The position numbers and the translations under genes were made by a program. A stretch of DNA of 64,000 nucleotides from Hippophae tibetana (lineage: Eukaryota; Streptophyta; Magnoliopsida; Rosales; Elaeagnaceae), in the NCBI GenBank assembly GCA_037013495.1, contig CM072810.1, forward strand, positions 20,777,343-20,841,342, read 5' to 3'. The number at the start of each line of letters is the position of its first letter. The first letter of the stretch is position 1. The notes beneath the pieces are model-generated. The model saw only the letters and a program-made list of their open reading frames with translations, was not told the DNA's origin and made no database searches. Positions 44,345 to 55,806 of this stretch are shown here, one piece after another.

Positions 44345-45129
44345 CTTCTCTCTCTTTTGACATGGAAAGTCAAAGCAAGTACACACAGAGTATGCAAGAT
44401 ACCACATCCTTATATGAAGAAGAGAAGTCAAATAGAAATTCAATAATTCTAGCACTTATATAGCATAGCAAATAAGATTAAGGTAAACACAAAAATAAGC
44501 AACACATGCAGTCAAGCGAGAAAGACAAAGAATAACATGGAAACAATAGCAAGATAAAAGCATGTAACAAACAATAATCTGAATGCATAGATAAATCAAA
44601 AGTATTGTAGATAAAAGACATCTCCATAATGTGATACATAACATGGAGCCCCATATCTATATGTGATCTAGGAAGGCAAAAAGAGCTTCATAATATGCAT
44701 ACAACACATCGACAGGATGGGTGGTCAAACACCAATATTACATAAATGTGAATGAATATGTAAGAAGACATTGACTAGGAGTCCAAATATCTTCCAAGTT
44801 GACACACTCATAATGCCTTAACAATCTTCCCCCAAACATCAACGCCACTTAAATGTGTCAGCAAATCCCTAGGAAGGAGTTGACTAGTTATCTCCCAAGT
44901 TGACACATTCCTAGTGATTCAACTTTCTTCCCCTAATAACACTTGGGTATATTTAATCCTATAACCTCACCCAATAGTATGTACACACATATGAAAAGAC
45001 ATCCCAGTCTACCAAAAAAAATATGTCATGCATTTCAACAACAAATATCAGGCTATCAACTACATGTGATAAACGTGCAACAATTCATTACAATAGGATA
45101 CAAATATAAACATAGGAAGACAAGTGAAG
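44345..45129 (-). other. Polypurine tract and 3' interior of G
   Basis: The minus strand reads CAAAAGAGAGAGAAG right before the LTR start. Further in (44770-44940) a roughly 105-bp segment with CAAGTTGACACA(C/T)TC and CTTCCCC is directly duplicated. No open frames of note. Confidence 0.6.
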
Positions 45130-45134
45130 CTATA

Positions 45135-45666
45135 ATTTGTAAATAATGTATGCAAAAAGTTATGCTAAACTTAAATTCACACAGATATTGCTTATAAATT
45201 CATTGGGATATGTACAGATGCTACACACAAAGCCACAAAGATGCACACAGATGATGCACACGATGGCGTTGGAATGCACTCAAATGGTAGCACGATGACA
45301 CTGGGATGTACACAGATGTTGCATATCCTATGACTAAAAATTCCACAAATGTTCACCCATATGATACGCTCACTACGCGTGCAGCATGCATAGGTAATCC
45401 AGATGGCAAGTGCATATATGTAGTTACTGTTAAAAAATATGCATGTGTATCATAACTGTGATGGTCAATAGTGTAGCTAATCTTTTTCAATAGGTTGTTA
45501 TAAAATTTGTTACATTGAAAAATGTGCTTTGAGTGATGAAGTCAAGTGTATGTATCTTATTGTACCTAAATTGCAACCATCCATTCTAAAAGGATGTGTC
45601 ATTGTATTGGATCATCAATTTTTAGCTAAATGAAAGAGTGCTATCTATTTTTCTTATTATTTGTCA
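45135..45666 (+). repeat. 5' LTR of copia K, start eroded
   Basis: Collinear with about 50275-50835. It shares AAGCCAC(A/T)AGGATGCA-like units, GTTGTTATAAAATTTGTTAC and CTCATTGTACCTA-like sequence, and ends TATTTGTCA. Confidence 0.75.
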
Positions 45667-45677
45667 TGGTATCAAAG
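45667..45677 (+). other. Primer binding site of K (initiator Met)
   Basis: TGGTATCAAAG immediately follows the LTR; the usual copia site is TGGTATCAGAG. Confidence 0.8.
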
Positions 45678-45719
45678 TTGTGAAGTTAGGTTAGTTCTAT
45701 ATTCCTGTATGAAGTATCA

Positions 45720-46790
45720 ATGGCTGAATTTCTTGAAATAGTTCAACTACCAAATCCACAAATTGTACCGATAATCTTTAAACATAATGAAATCTGTTCT
45801 TTTCACAAAATTTTGCTTAAAATCAAGCTTGAAAATAATAATTTCACAATATGAAGAAATCAAATCTTACATATTCTAAAAATTCTAAAGCTAGATAACT
45901 TCATTCTTAAAGATCCAGCATAAAATTTTCATGAAAATAGATCTATCAAGGATGAGTACAAGAACTAGAAAGGCAAGATGATATGCTCAGTTTTTAGTTG
46001 ATGAATTCCACGATAGATGATCTTATGAAATAGGTAGCTTGATTTTAAATATCAAGAAAGGCTTTGTATATGCTAGAAAGGAATTTTGTCTCCAAATCGT
46101 GAGCTCGCATGATTCACTTAAAGGAAGAGCTTCAGAATTTCAAGAAAACATATTTGAAAGTCAATGACTGCATTCTCAAGATCAAAGTACTTTGTGATGA
46201 ATTGGAAGTAGTAGGATGTACAATTATTGATGAGGAAAAACTCATGTATGTGTTAGGATGTCTTGATGAAAGCTTTGAGAATGTGTTCTCCACACTAATA
46301 GAAAAGATGCTAACTAAGAAAACAACAATTGATGATACGAAGCACTATTTCTTAGTCATGAGAATAGGCTCGAGAGGAAAAGATCAAAAATTATCTCACC
46401 TCCACCTAGTGCAAATGTTGCAGCAAGAAATGAGCTTGTGACTAAAGCTCTTCAACTAGTGATGATACTATATCATAACTACAGCAACTCAGTGTTGCGT
46501 ATCATAGTCAAGAAAGTGGAAAACATTATCAGTATAAAGTTGAAAAATCATAGAACTACAATGGAAGTAACAACTTTAAATGAGGTGGTAGAAGCCGAGG
46601 ATATGGAATAGGCCAAATAGGATATAGACCTTAGTGTCAAGTGTGTGGAAAATTAGGGCATATAGCCTTCAATTGATGGTTTATGTATGATAGAAATTTT
46701 CAACCAAATCAAAACAACAATAACAACAAAGCTGGATAAAACAATCCTGGTCAGTTCTCAGCCTCACATCAACCACCACAACCTCTATAA
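45720..46790 (+). pseudogene. gag relic of copia K
   Basis: It starts ATGGCTGAATTTCTTG at 45720. A later frame (46109-46441) has LKEELQNFKKTYLKVNDCIL, KIKVLCDELEVVGCTIIDEE and LMYVLGCLDESFENVFSTL, the UBN2-type copia gag core. A zinc knuckle CQVCGKLGHIAFNC is encoded at about 46636-46678, all four ligands kept, then NQNNNNNKA. Stops at several points. Gag would have formed particles. Confidence 0.8.
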
Positions 46791-46959
46791 CAATAGTTTC
46801 ATGCTATGATTACTCTTGCTAATGGTGATGGCTTACCACTTATGCCACCTATTACTAATACACCTGGACTGTTACCAACTTATATGTCTTCTTTTCCTTA
46901 TCCTTCTTTTCCAGTCAATCAATCCTATGGATATATGCCTTATTGAACTTCTTTTCAGT

Positions 46960-47270
46960 CACAATAATCAACTCCCCTCTATCAGGATCTTGCTTGGTTT
47001 CCAAATTTTGGTGCAAGTCACCATGTGACTGTTGATCCAAGTACTCTCTCTTTATCTCATTTCTACACAGGTAATCAATCTCTTATAATAGGAAATGGTG
47101 ATGGTTTGCCTATCACTAAGATAGGGCATAATCAGTTTCAATCAACATTTTCTATTGATAGATCTCTCAAAATGAATAACATGCTTCCTGTCCCTAACAA
47201 TGCTAAAAATCTACCTAATGTGTCACAATTTGCAAAAGATAATTCTGTTTTTTTAATTCCACTCTAATTC
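46960..47270 (+). pseudogene. Protease relic of copia K
   Basis: PNFGASHHVTVDPSTLSLSH corresponds to the copia protease site (W.LDSGATHHVT), where Asp-Ser is replaced by Asn-Phe. It is followed by LIIGNGDGLPITKIGH and later LPNVSQFAKDNSVF (usual LLSVSQFAKDN). Inactive. Confidence 0.8.
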
Positions 47271-47429
47271 TTGTTTTGTTAAGGACAATAACACGGAGAG
47301 GTGATATCCAAGGCATACTCAGTGATGGATTATACAAATTTGATATCACATTATGTAAGAAAGGTCATAACACCAGCCCTTATTTGTCTATTAATAAAAG
47401 CCTACTAGTTGTGTAAATAAAACTGTTGT

Positions 47430-48240
47430 ACTTATTGCTAATGTGGCTAACCCTTCTCTATGGCATCAGATATTAGGCCATGCTACATTTCCTATTATAA
47501 AAAAATCATTAAATAAATATAGGATTCCTTTATATTCTAGTTACAAAGATTGCAAATCTATATGTTTAGCTTGTCATTATAGTAAAACTCATAAATTTAT
47601 TTTTTTCTCCTTCCTTGCACAAAGCTACTAAACCACTTGAATTGGTTCATTCAGATACTTAGGAGTCACATACACAAAGCTACTATTCATGAATTATATG
47701 GATCTATTTTTTAAAGACAAAATTTACTACTTATTAAGCCTTTTTGTAGTTTAAGACACAATCTAAACTACAAAAAAACTACAAAATTAAAGTTTTTCAA
47801 AGTGATTGGGGTGGGAAATTTCAATCTCTCATGTCCCTCTTTAATTAGTATGGCATTGTGCATCACACATCATGTCCTTTTACACATGAACATAATGGAT
47901 TTTTTGAAAGAAAATAGAGACACATAGTAGATTTAGGACTATAAATGTTAAATCATGCTTTTGTGCCTCTTACCTTTTGGGATAAAGCATTCTTTTCAAG
48001 TGTTTTTCTATTTAATCGTCCACCTAGCTCAGTTCTTGATAACTCTTCTCCTTTGGATATCCTCTTTAGTGTCAAACCTTATTACAGTCTTCTTAAAGTG
48101 TTTGGGTGTCTTTGCTTTCCCTACCTAATACCATATGTGGCTCATAAATTGCACAATAGATCTCTTGCATGTAATTTTCTTGGATATCGTCTAAGACATA
48201 AAGGTTACAAGTGCCTTTCAAGTGATGGAAAACCATAATT
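47430..48240 (+). pseudogene. Integrase relic of copia K
   Basis: The GAG-pre-integrase block ANPSLWHQILGHATFPIIKK with CKSICLACHYSKTHKFIF covers the zinc ligands (47443-47631). The core is frameshifted (47640-47940) with KVIGVGN in place of a SDxGGEF motif. The C-terminal part LNHAFVPLTFWDKAFFSSVF, LDILFSVKPYYSLLKVFGCL and HNRSLACNFLGYRLRHKGYK is open (47945-48238). Confidence 0.82.
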
Positions 48241-48633
48241 AAGTCATGATATCATCTTTCATGAGTTTTTTTTCCTTTTAACAAAAGGACAGATGATTCA
48301 TAACCTATGTCTCCTCCAGCTAGTGTTCAACACATTAAAATTATTTGACCTATTGTTACTTATATTGTTAATAAGCTAGTAACTCATAGCTCTTTTGATG
48401 AACATTATTCTCATATTCATGTATCATCTATTACTTTATCACCTGTTTTGGATTCTTTTAGTTCTCTATCACCTAGTTTTGATCCTTCTATGTTCATACA
48501 TTTTGTTCCACCTTAAGGGTTAATGCCTGCTTTAGAACCAATGTTTATTCCTACTTTATCTTTCTCTTAACCTCAGTATATTGTTAAGACATCTATTGTC
48601 AAACCTCACCCAATGGTCACATGATCCAAGACA

Positions 48634-50185
48634 GTGTGTCCTATTACTCACCCAATGCTCACACAATCAAAGACAGGTGTTTTACAGCCTAAGGCATATA
48701 TGAGTATTACTAATGATGTGTCTAAGATAGGACCATCCTCAGTCAAGCAAGATTTACAGTGTAGAGAGTGGTTTGAATACATGAAAATTGAATTAGATGC
48801 TCTTATTTGCAATAAGACTTGGGTATTGGTGCCTCCACCTTCAAATAAAACTATTATTGGTCGTAAGTGGATTTTTTTGAGTCAAGAGGCTTCCATCAGG
48901 TCTTCTTGATAAAAGAAAATCTCGAGTGGTAGCATAAGGGTATAAACAGGTTCCTATTTTTGATTTATCAGATACCTTTAACCCTGTGGTTAAGCAGGTC
49001 ACTTTTAAAATTGTTCTTACTCTAGCCTTGTCTCGTGATTGGCAGCTCTATCAATTGGATATCAACAATGCTTTTTTTAATGATACACTACATGAGGAGG
49101 TATTTATGCAAAAATTAAATAGGTTTGAGCACCCACAGTATGGTAATCATGTCTCCAAGTTATAGAAAACCATTTATGGTTTAAGGCATACTTCTCAAGC
49201 CTTGTTTTATACCCTTACCAATGCCTTATGTGTAATGGGATTTGTAAGATCCAAAGCTAACTTCTCTTAATTTTTTCAATCCTCTTCCAGCACCACCATT
49301 TATCTTTTGGTGTATTTTGATTATATAATTATCATCAACAACAATGAGAGGGTTATTTGGTCTCTTATTTCAACTTTGCACACTCAATTTTCCTAGTATA
49401 TAGGCCAACTAAGTTACTACCTTGGTATTGAGATGAATGAGCTAAACAATGGTGATCTTCTTCCTATACAACAAAAGTATATCAAGGAGCTTTAAATTAA
49501 ATCGCTATGCTTACTAGCCATACTCTTAGTGCTCAAGTTGAAGAAGCCTTTTTCTAATCTTATGTTGTACATAAGTATTGTTGGAGCTCTTAAATATATC
49601 ACTAGTACTCATCCAGATATTTCCTTTGCAGTTAACAAGGTGTGTCAATTCATGGTAGCCCTTCAAAAGCAATATTAGTTGGCTGTTAAAAGAATTTTGA
49701 GATACCTTCAAGGCATTATTTCTTATGGTTTGCTTCTAAGTCCATCCTCTCAATTTCTTTTAAAAGGCTTTGTTGATGCTGATTAGGGTTCTTATTTTCC
49801 AGTCTTCCAAGAAGTAGGTTTTAATGTCTTGATCGATCGCTGAGACTGAGTACAAATCTCTTGCCTATGCAGCCTCATAAATCTTGTGGATTCAAGCTTT
49901 CCTTTAAGAGTTGCACATTTCCTTACTAGTTGTTCCTTTGATCTGGTGTGATAATTTGAGTATAGTTTAGCTTGTTTCCAATCCTATTCTTCATTCTCAC
50001 ATGAAACTGTTGAGTTGGATTTTCATTTTATGCATGAAAAGGTGTTGTCCAAGACACTTACTATGAATCATATTCCTTCTATGGAACAACCAACAAACTT
50101 ATTAACTAAGGCTCTCCTTGTGGCCCATTTCCTCTCTTTGCATAGAAAATTAAGTGTCACGCTCATGCCATTTAATTTGAGGGGG
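48634..50185 (+). pseudogene. Reverse transcriptase and RNase H relic of copia K
   Basis: SVKQDLQCREWFEYMKIELD and NKTWVLVPPPSNKTIIGRKW (48634-48909) open the RT. Then come VVKQVTFKIVLTLALSRDWQ, LYQLDINNAFFNDTLHEEVF, KTIYGLRHTSQALF, LLVYFDYIIIINN, YYLGIEMNELNNGDLL and, in RNase H, MNHIPSMEQPTNLLTKAL with LHRKLSV. The active-site YVDD is YFDY, so the second Asp is lost. Many stops. It ends at the polypurine tract TTGAGGGGG (50177-50185). Confidence 0.85.
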
Positions 50186-50840
50186 TGATAGGAATGTTGA
50201 TAGTAATGATCAAGTGGATGATAGGTAGTATGAGTCATATGTTGCGCTTGGTGATGCACAAGAAATGTGCATATATGTTGCGTATACTACGCTTAAAGAT
50301 GGCACTAGAATGCATGAAGATGTAGCACATAAAGTTGTTGGGATACACATAGATCATAGACACAAAGCCACTAGGATGCATACAGATAATGCACACGATG
50401 ACCCTGGAAGCATAGATTGTGCACATGATGATGCTAGAATGCATGCAAATGGTGCACACGATGACACTGGGATATGCACAGATTGTACACATTATGCTTG
50501 AAACTTCCACAGATATGCATGCATATGATAGGCTCACTGCACACACAATAGACACAAGCAATGCAGATGGAAAATGCATATATGCAGATATTGTTTAAAA
50601 ATATGCATGTCTACCACAACTGTAGTGGTTAATAGTGTAGGTAGTCTTTTTTAAAAGGTTGTTATAAAGTTTGTTACATTGACAAATGTGCTTTAAGGGA
50701 TGAAATCAAGTATAATATGTCTCATTGTACCTATATTGCAACCATCATTTCTCTATAAAAAGATAAGATGTTTCATTGTAATGAATCATCAATTTTCAGC
50801 TAAATCAAATAGTACTATTTAGTTTTCTTGTTATTTGTTA
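50186..50840 (+). repeat. 3' LTR of copia K with internal degenerate repeats
   Basis: 655 bp starting TGATAGGAATG after the polypurine tract. Bases 50270-50520 hold units of about 30-40 bp of the type GATGCATxCAGATxxTGCACACGATGACxCTGG. Confidence 0.75.
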
Positions 50841-53800
50841 CTATAAATCCTATTTATGTATGGTTCATACAAAGTGATGTAAAGAAAAAGAGAGCAACAT
50901 AAGGATGAAACAACATAATATATACTCATAAATAGAACAAATAACAATAATGCAAAATAATCATAACATTCCCCTTACCAACATGCATTTTACAATCAAT
51001 CTCCACCTAAAAGTACGCATATAAGGCAATAAGCATGTTATTCATTCTACACTCTCAAAATTTTCACAAAACAGAACCATTTACATAGTAGAAAACGAGC
51101 AATATAGAAACAGGGAAGCAAACAACTTGCACAAAACATGTGAGGACAGACGAACAGAGAGTAAGCAACACAACAAACTCAATCTCATTAAGTAAGCAAT
51201 ATTTTACAAACTTTTAAAGGACAGATTGAAACAAACTAAAGTAGTAAGGAAAATAAAAGAAGTTCAACATTCTCTATTGCCTTCTTTTTCATCAATATTC
51301 CTAAGAACACCACAACAAGAAGACTATCCAACAACGGTAGGGGTAGAAGGTAGTGAAGGAGATGGAGGATTAAGAACAATGATATCCAACTATTCAAAAG
51401 GAATGTTCGGGCTCAAAGGGAAAAATGTGTTCATCTCCACCAAACAAAGAAAACATGGAGAACAATAGGATGAAAAGAAGCCACAACACCTTAAGAAAAA
51501 GCTTGAAATTGATGTGAATCCAAGATATCTTAAAACTCAAAAGGGATGACAAGAAAGAAGGAAATTGAATAATAGAAAGAGATAATAAATTACTAATATC
51601 ACGAAAGAAGATAACTCTACGTCCTCTAAGCACAAAAATGGTAGAGATACCAGTGGAAGAAATATGAGGTAGAATAGGACAAAACCCAAAGGACTTTTTA
51701 GATTAACCACAATATTCAACGAAAATATCCACAAGGAAATCAATTCATAATGCATTCATGTAAGGGTATGACTAATTTTTTGATAACATGCGCAGTGTGT
51801 TATATGCTAAACTTGCTTATCTATATTCCATTAAGATATGCTTATGAGAACCAAACAAATAGAAATATAGACTCAAAAAGAATCAAACTTCATATGTCTA
51901 TATTTAGCCTCTATCTCCACTAATGTAAGTGTCAACCTAGAAGAAATCAATAAAAATTTCAAAGCTTGTAATAATAGGCTAAGGAATAGGTAGGAGAAAT
52001 ATGAAATTTAGGCTAAAATACACATTTGTCCATCCAAAAACAATCCAATATGATCATGACAAAACTACCCTCAAATATGGAATCTTTGCTCTTTGCTATT
52101 TACTTCTCAAAATTCAATCAATGACATAGTTGTTGTGAAAGCTGCACAATAAATTTAATAATTCGTACACCTTGTTTTAACATCATTTCTTTCCCTTTTT
52201 TTATATATGTCATTCATTTTTCAATATTTTTCTTCTTTCATCTTTCCCTTTTTTTTATTTTTTAAAATTGAACCAAGAGTGTAAAACACATATTCTCATA
52301 ACATACATGCTTAACAAAGGTTGTATAGGGTAAGTGAGATAAAGCATTTATGCTAAGCCAATATAGATGCAAATAAATAAAGATTCATAATGGCTTAAAA
52401 TGGGAAGCTAAGGACAAGTGAACAATAATGGAATGAAAGCTTCAAATGGTTCAAAGAAGGCCTAAATCCTCTCTCTATCAAAACAGCACCAAGGATTTTT
52501 CCTTAAGAGACACTAAAGGGAATTCTAAAGCTTATTTGAGCCATACAAATCATTAAAGTAGAAATCCACACAAACCTCTCAAAATATCCATAAAAATTCA
52601 AAGAGTCATGACATGTGTATATAAAAAAGTTCTTTTCAAATTCAATACAAGAATTTAGCCATACATATGCTCAATGATCACATGCCATAAAATTATATTT
52701 CAATTCAAGTCAAATGCATGCCACTCAAAAACCAATAAAGTCCCCACTAACTTCATTATACTTGTAGTAAGAAAGCTAAATAAAGAAATGTGAAGAACAG
52801 TCATATATATATACATCTTTTTTTAAAAGTAGTAAAGGAAGAAAAACATAGTTTTACAAAAATAGACAAGTAATATAACAACAAATAAGTAAGATGACAA
52901 AGACAGCTTCAAAGGAGATCATAGACCAAAAAGATAAGGGTATGTATCAAGTGATATCATCAGCACAAATTGTATAGTATTTCCTCTAGATAGAGGAAAT
53001 GCCATAAATTATACATAGTTGCACAAAATAGATAATTGGAAATACTCACACCATCGCTAGTCAAGAGATGGAAAGAAACTAACTAACTAGTAAGCAACAT
53101 AGATAACACTCTTAAGAGATAAGAAACAAGGAAGGCTATAAAAACATCTAAGCATGTATGAAAGGCTCAGGTTCTAACACAGAGACAAGAGACATGCTTA
53201 GAAAAGGTCAACACCCCAAGCACCAAGAATGCCACCTAAATATACAAGTTTAGTCATAAGAATGCATGTAAGTTAAGAGTCTTAAAGATAGATAAATAAT
53301 CTATATGACATACAGATGCATGATGAAAACCCAAACGAGCACAGTATAGAGAAACACTCATGTAAACAAGCTTACAACAACACCTTATTTTTCTCCAGAG
53401 ATACATCTAAAGCATAAGAGAAGGAAGATTATGCAAATGATGAAAAAAATCAACATGAGACTAATAGAGAACCAACACACAATATATTAGGTACAAAAAA
53501 GAAGAATCTAGTAACATAGGTGGAATGCACTCTATATGACATGGCATGATGCTCATGTAAATAGTCACAAAAGAAGTCAATAGTAAGTATGGAAAACACA
53601 CAAAAAGAGCATGTTAAAGTAACTAACATGAAGGAATACCATTAAAGGATTAAGTAGTTAGGCATAGTAGCAAGTAGGACAATTAACATACTATGCAAGA
53701 CAAAGAAGTAGATATATATATGCATGACCAAGAAAATAGGGAATATGCAAACATTGAAGGTTATAGAGATAACAATCTCACATAAAAACAACATCCCATA

Positions 53801-53889
53801 CTTGTGGAGATAAAGTTCACAAACATACAAGATATATGTATGTGTAGATCACTAGGATCAAGCAACTAGATGGTTAAGCTTAAATAGGG
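50841..53889 (-). other. Interior of G, non-coding
   Basis: Three kb with only short frames on either strand. No gag, protease, RT or integrase motif was found in a reading of both strands. A-rich on the plus strand. This is the main reason to call G non-autonomous. Confidence 0.55.
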
Positions 53890-53890
53890 G

Positions 53891-53907
53891 TGACTCACTT
53901 TGATACC
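53891..53907 (-). other. Primer binding site of G, interrupted by solo LTR E
   Basis: After removing E, the minus strand reads TGGTATCAAAGTGAGTCA, an initiator-Met-type primer site adjoining the G LTR end at 55807. Confidence 0.7.
53903..53907 (+). repeat. Target site duplication ATACC of solo LTR E (left)
   Basis: Identical to 55799-55803. Confidence 0.85.
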
Positions 53908-55798
53908 TAATAAGTGCTTAAAAAACACTAAAATTACCATAATTTACTGTACTTTAATTTATTAAATAAATTTATATTTTATGATTTTATCATATTTTAT
54001 ATAAATTTATCTTTTCGGAATCACGAGTATTTTTATTGTTTTTCAGGTAATTTCATTCAAAAATAACTTAAAGACACGAAGAAAAATACTAGAAGCAAAA
54101 CATCACAAATATATTGAGAAAATAAATGAGAAAAAGTCAAAAAGATGAAAAACATTGGACAAAATGGGTCAAAACAGTCAAAAATATCAAAATGAATGAA
54201 ATCTCGTGTGCAGCAACCCAACCACGGTGAGTCCCACATGCATAAGCGTGTATAGCCACCCATTCCTACCAAGTCCCACACATACTAGCCCATCAGCGCC
54301 AAGTCCCGTGTGCAGTAGTCCATCTACACCAAGTCCCACACATAGCATCCCACCTATGGTGTGCCCACGAGTGCTAGTACACTCCTCATCGTGTCTCGCG
54401 TGCACCAACCGCTCGTCTGCCTAGATTTTTGCACCCTGAATGCGTGCCAACCTATCCAAACGCGTCCAAATTCAAATTATGAAATAATTTCCCCCTTTTT
54501 TGGCCTTTTCTTCACCTATAAAAGGATCATCTTCCCCCAATGCAAAGCACATCATTTTCTGAGTACTTTCTCTCTCTATAAAGTTTCATTTTTTTTAGTT
54601 TTTAGTTTTTAGTTTTTAGTTTTTAAATTCTTCTCTTTTTGAGAAGAACTAGCTATGCTTTTTATAAATTTTTAGTTTTTGATTCAATAAGAAGATATGC
54701 AAATCGATTTGAAGGTTTTCAAGAAGCAGAATTAGCATCAAACTGTTGTAAGGATTCTATTAAGGTATAATTTTAATGGATTCTTTACTGTTATCTTTTT
54801 ATGTTTTATTCTTATATGTTATATTTAATTTATTTATGATTAAATTTAACATAGTTGGTTGTTTGTAAATATGATTTAATAATAATGTTGTTATGCTTAC
54901 AAAATATTAAATAGGTAAAACATTTCTATAAAATAAATTGATTTTTTTTATTCAAGATTTCATATTAAGGATGTTAGAGAGAAATATATTATTTTTCATT
55001 ACAAACTTAAATCTAAAAATTAGATTATAAGGTTTAATTATCCAGTCTAATTTATAGTAGTGTTTTTTTTATTTGTTGGTACAATCAACCGGTAGTTAGA
55101 GTGAAGCTTTATTTCAAAAGTTTTTATAAGACCTAATATTTGAAAATGTATTGACAACATATTTTCAGTAATGGTTTTAAAATTTAAAAGTTAGTACTCA
55201 GATAATTAAATGCTTAGGTTTAATTTAGATACCTTGAATAAAGTTTAAAATGTCTAACCCCACCAAAGGTGACATTTAAATGGTTCATTTTAAATCTCTT
55301 AGAAAAAAGGAATTAAGTTAATTAACAAAATTAGTTATCAACTCCACCCATAGATATCAATTGATTTTTTTAATTAACAAGGAATATCTAACCCCACCAA
55401 AAGTGGTATTCATATAAAAAAAAGAATCAATAAATATGAGTTTATATATTTAATAACCTAAATAATATGAGCAAGCATAATTAACTTAATTAGTATATCC
55501 TTAAATACTCTACTATTACTAATAATAAATATTTGCATTATTGTTTATTTATATTATGTCATTAGATTAGAACACAAAAACCAAAATATCGTGACAAGAT
55601 GTTTAGTATTTAATTTCATTTTTAAAAGTTTGAATAATAAATTAAAACCACATATATTCCTTCCTTAGATCGACCTTAGGAGTATATTTATCACTTTCTA
55701 TAAAATGGTTCGTACACTTGCGAGAGTTTTATAAATAATAAAACAAAAAGGATATTTCACAAGATCAATATTTGTAATGTCGGTCTTGTGGCTCATCA
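53908..55798 (+). repeat. Element E: solo LTR of the B/C family
   Basis: 1891 bp, starts TAATAAGTGCTTAAAAAACA, ends GGCTCATCA, flanked by ATACC on both sides. It is collinear with the C 3' LTR, including the landmarks TCTAACCCCACCAAAGGTG and AAAATATCGTGACA(A/G)GATG. Its GC-rich island (54210-54470) has a different sequence, with CCAAGTCCCACACATA-type repeats. A TATA-like CTATAAA lies near 54577. Solo LTRs arise by recombination between the two LTRs of an element. Confidence 0.9.
54590..54627 (+). repeat. AGTTTTT heptamer repeat
   Basis: Five AGTTTTT units in the transcribed part of LTR E. The C LTR has a similar but irregular tract at 38590-38650. Confidence 0.85.
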
Positions 55799-55803
55799 AT
55801 ACC
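55799..55803 (+). repeat. Target site duplication ATACC of solo LTR E (right)
   Basis: Perfect copy of 53903-53907. Confidence 0.85.
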
Positions 55804-55806
55804 AAT

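Larger units (their letters stand above)
45135..50840 (+). mobile_element. Element K: Ty1/copia (RE1-like) retrotransposon
   Basis: Plus strand: 5' LTR (45135-45666), initiator-Met primer site, gag, protease, integrase, RT, RNase H, polypurine tract, 3' LTR (50186-50840). CTATA occurs at 45130-45134 and 50841-50845, a possible target duplication, though the 5' LTR seems to lack the first 100 bp or so of the 3' copy. Polyprotein blocks match the RE1/RE2 type. Numerous stops. It lies in the interior of G. Confidence 0.85.

Noticed and set aside
50265-50501. 78-codon frame with His/Asp-rich repeats resembling a metal-binding protein
   Set aside because: It is the translation of the repeat array in the LTR of K.
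54590-54627. AGTTTTT repeat considered as an interstitial telomere tract
   Set aside because: The unit is not TTTAGGG, and the tract sits in the transcribed region of an LTR, with irregular relatives in other copies.
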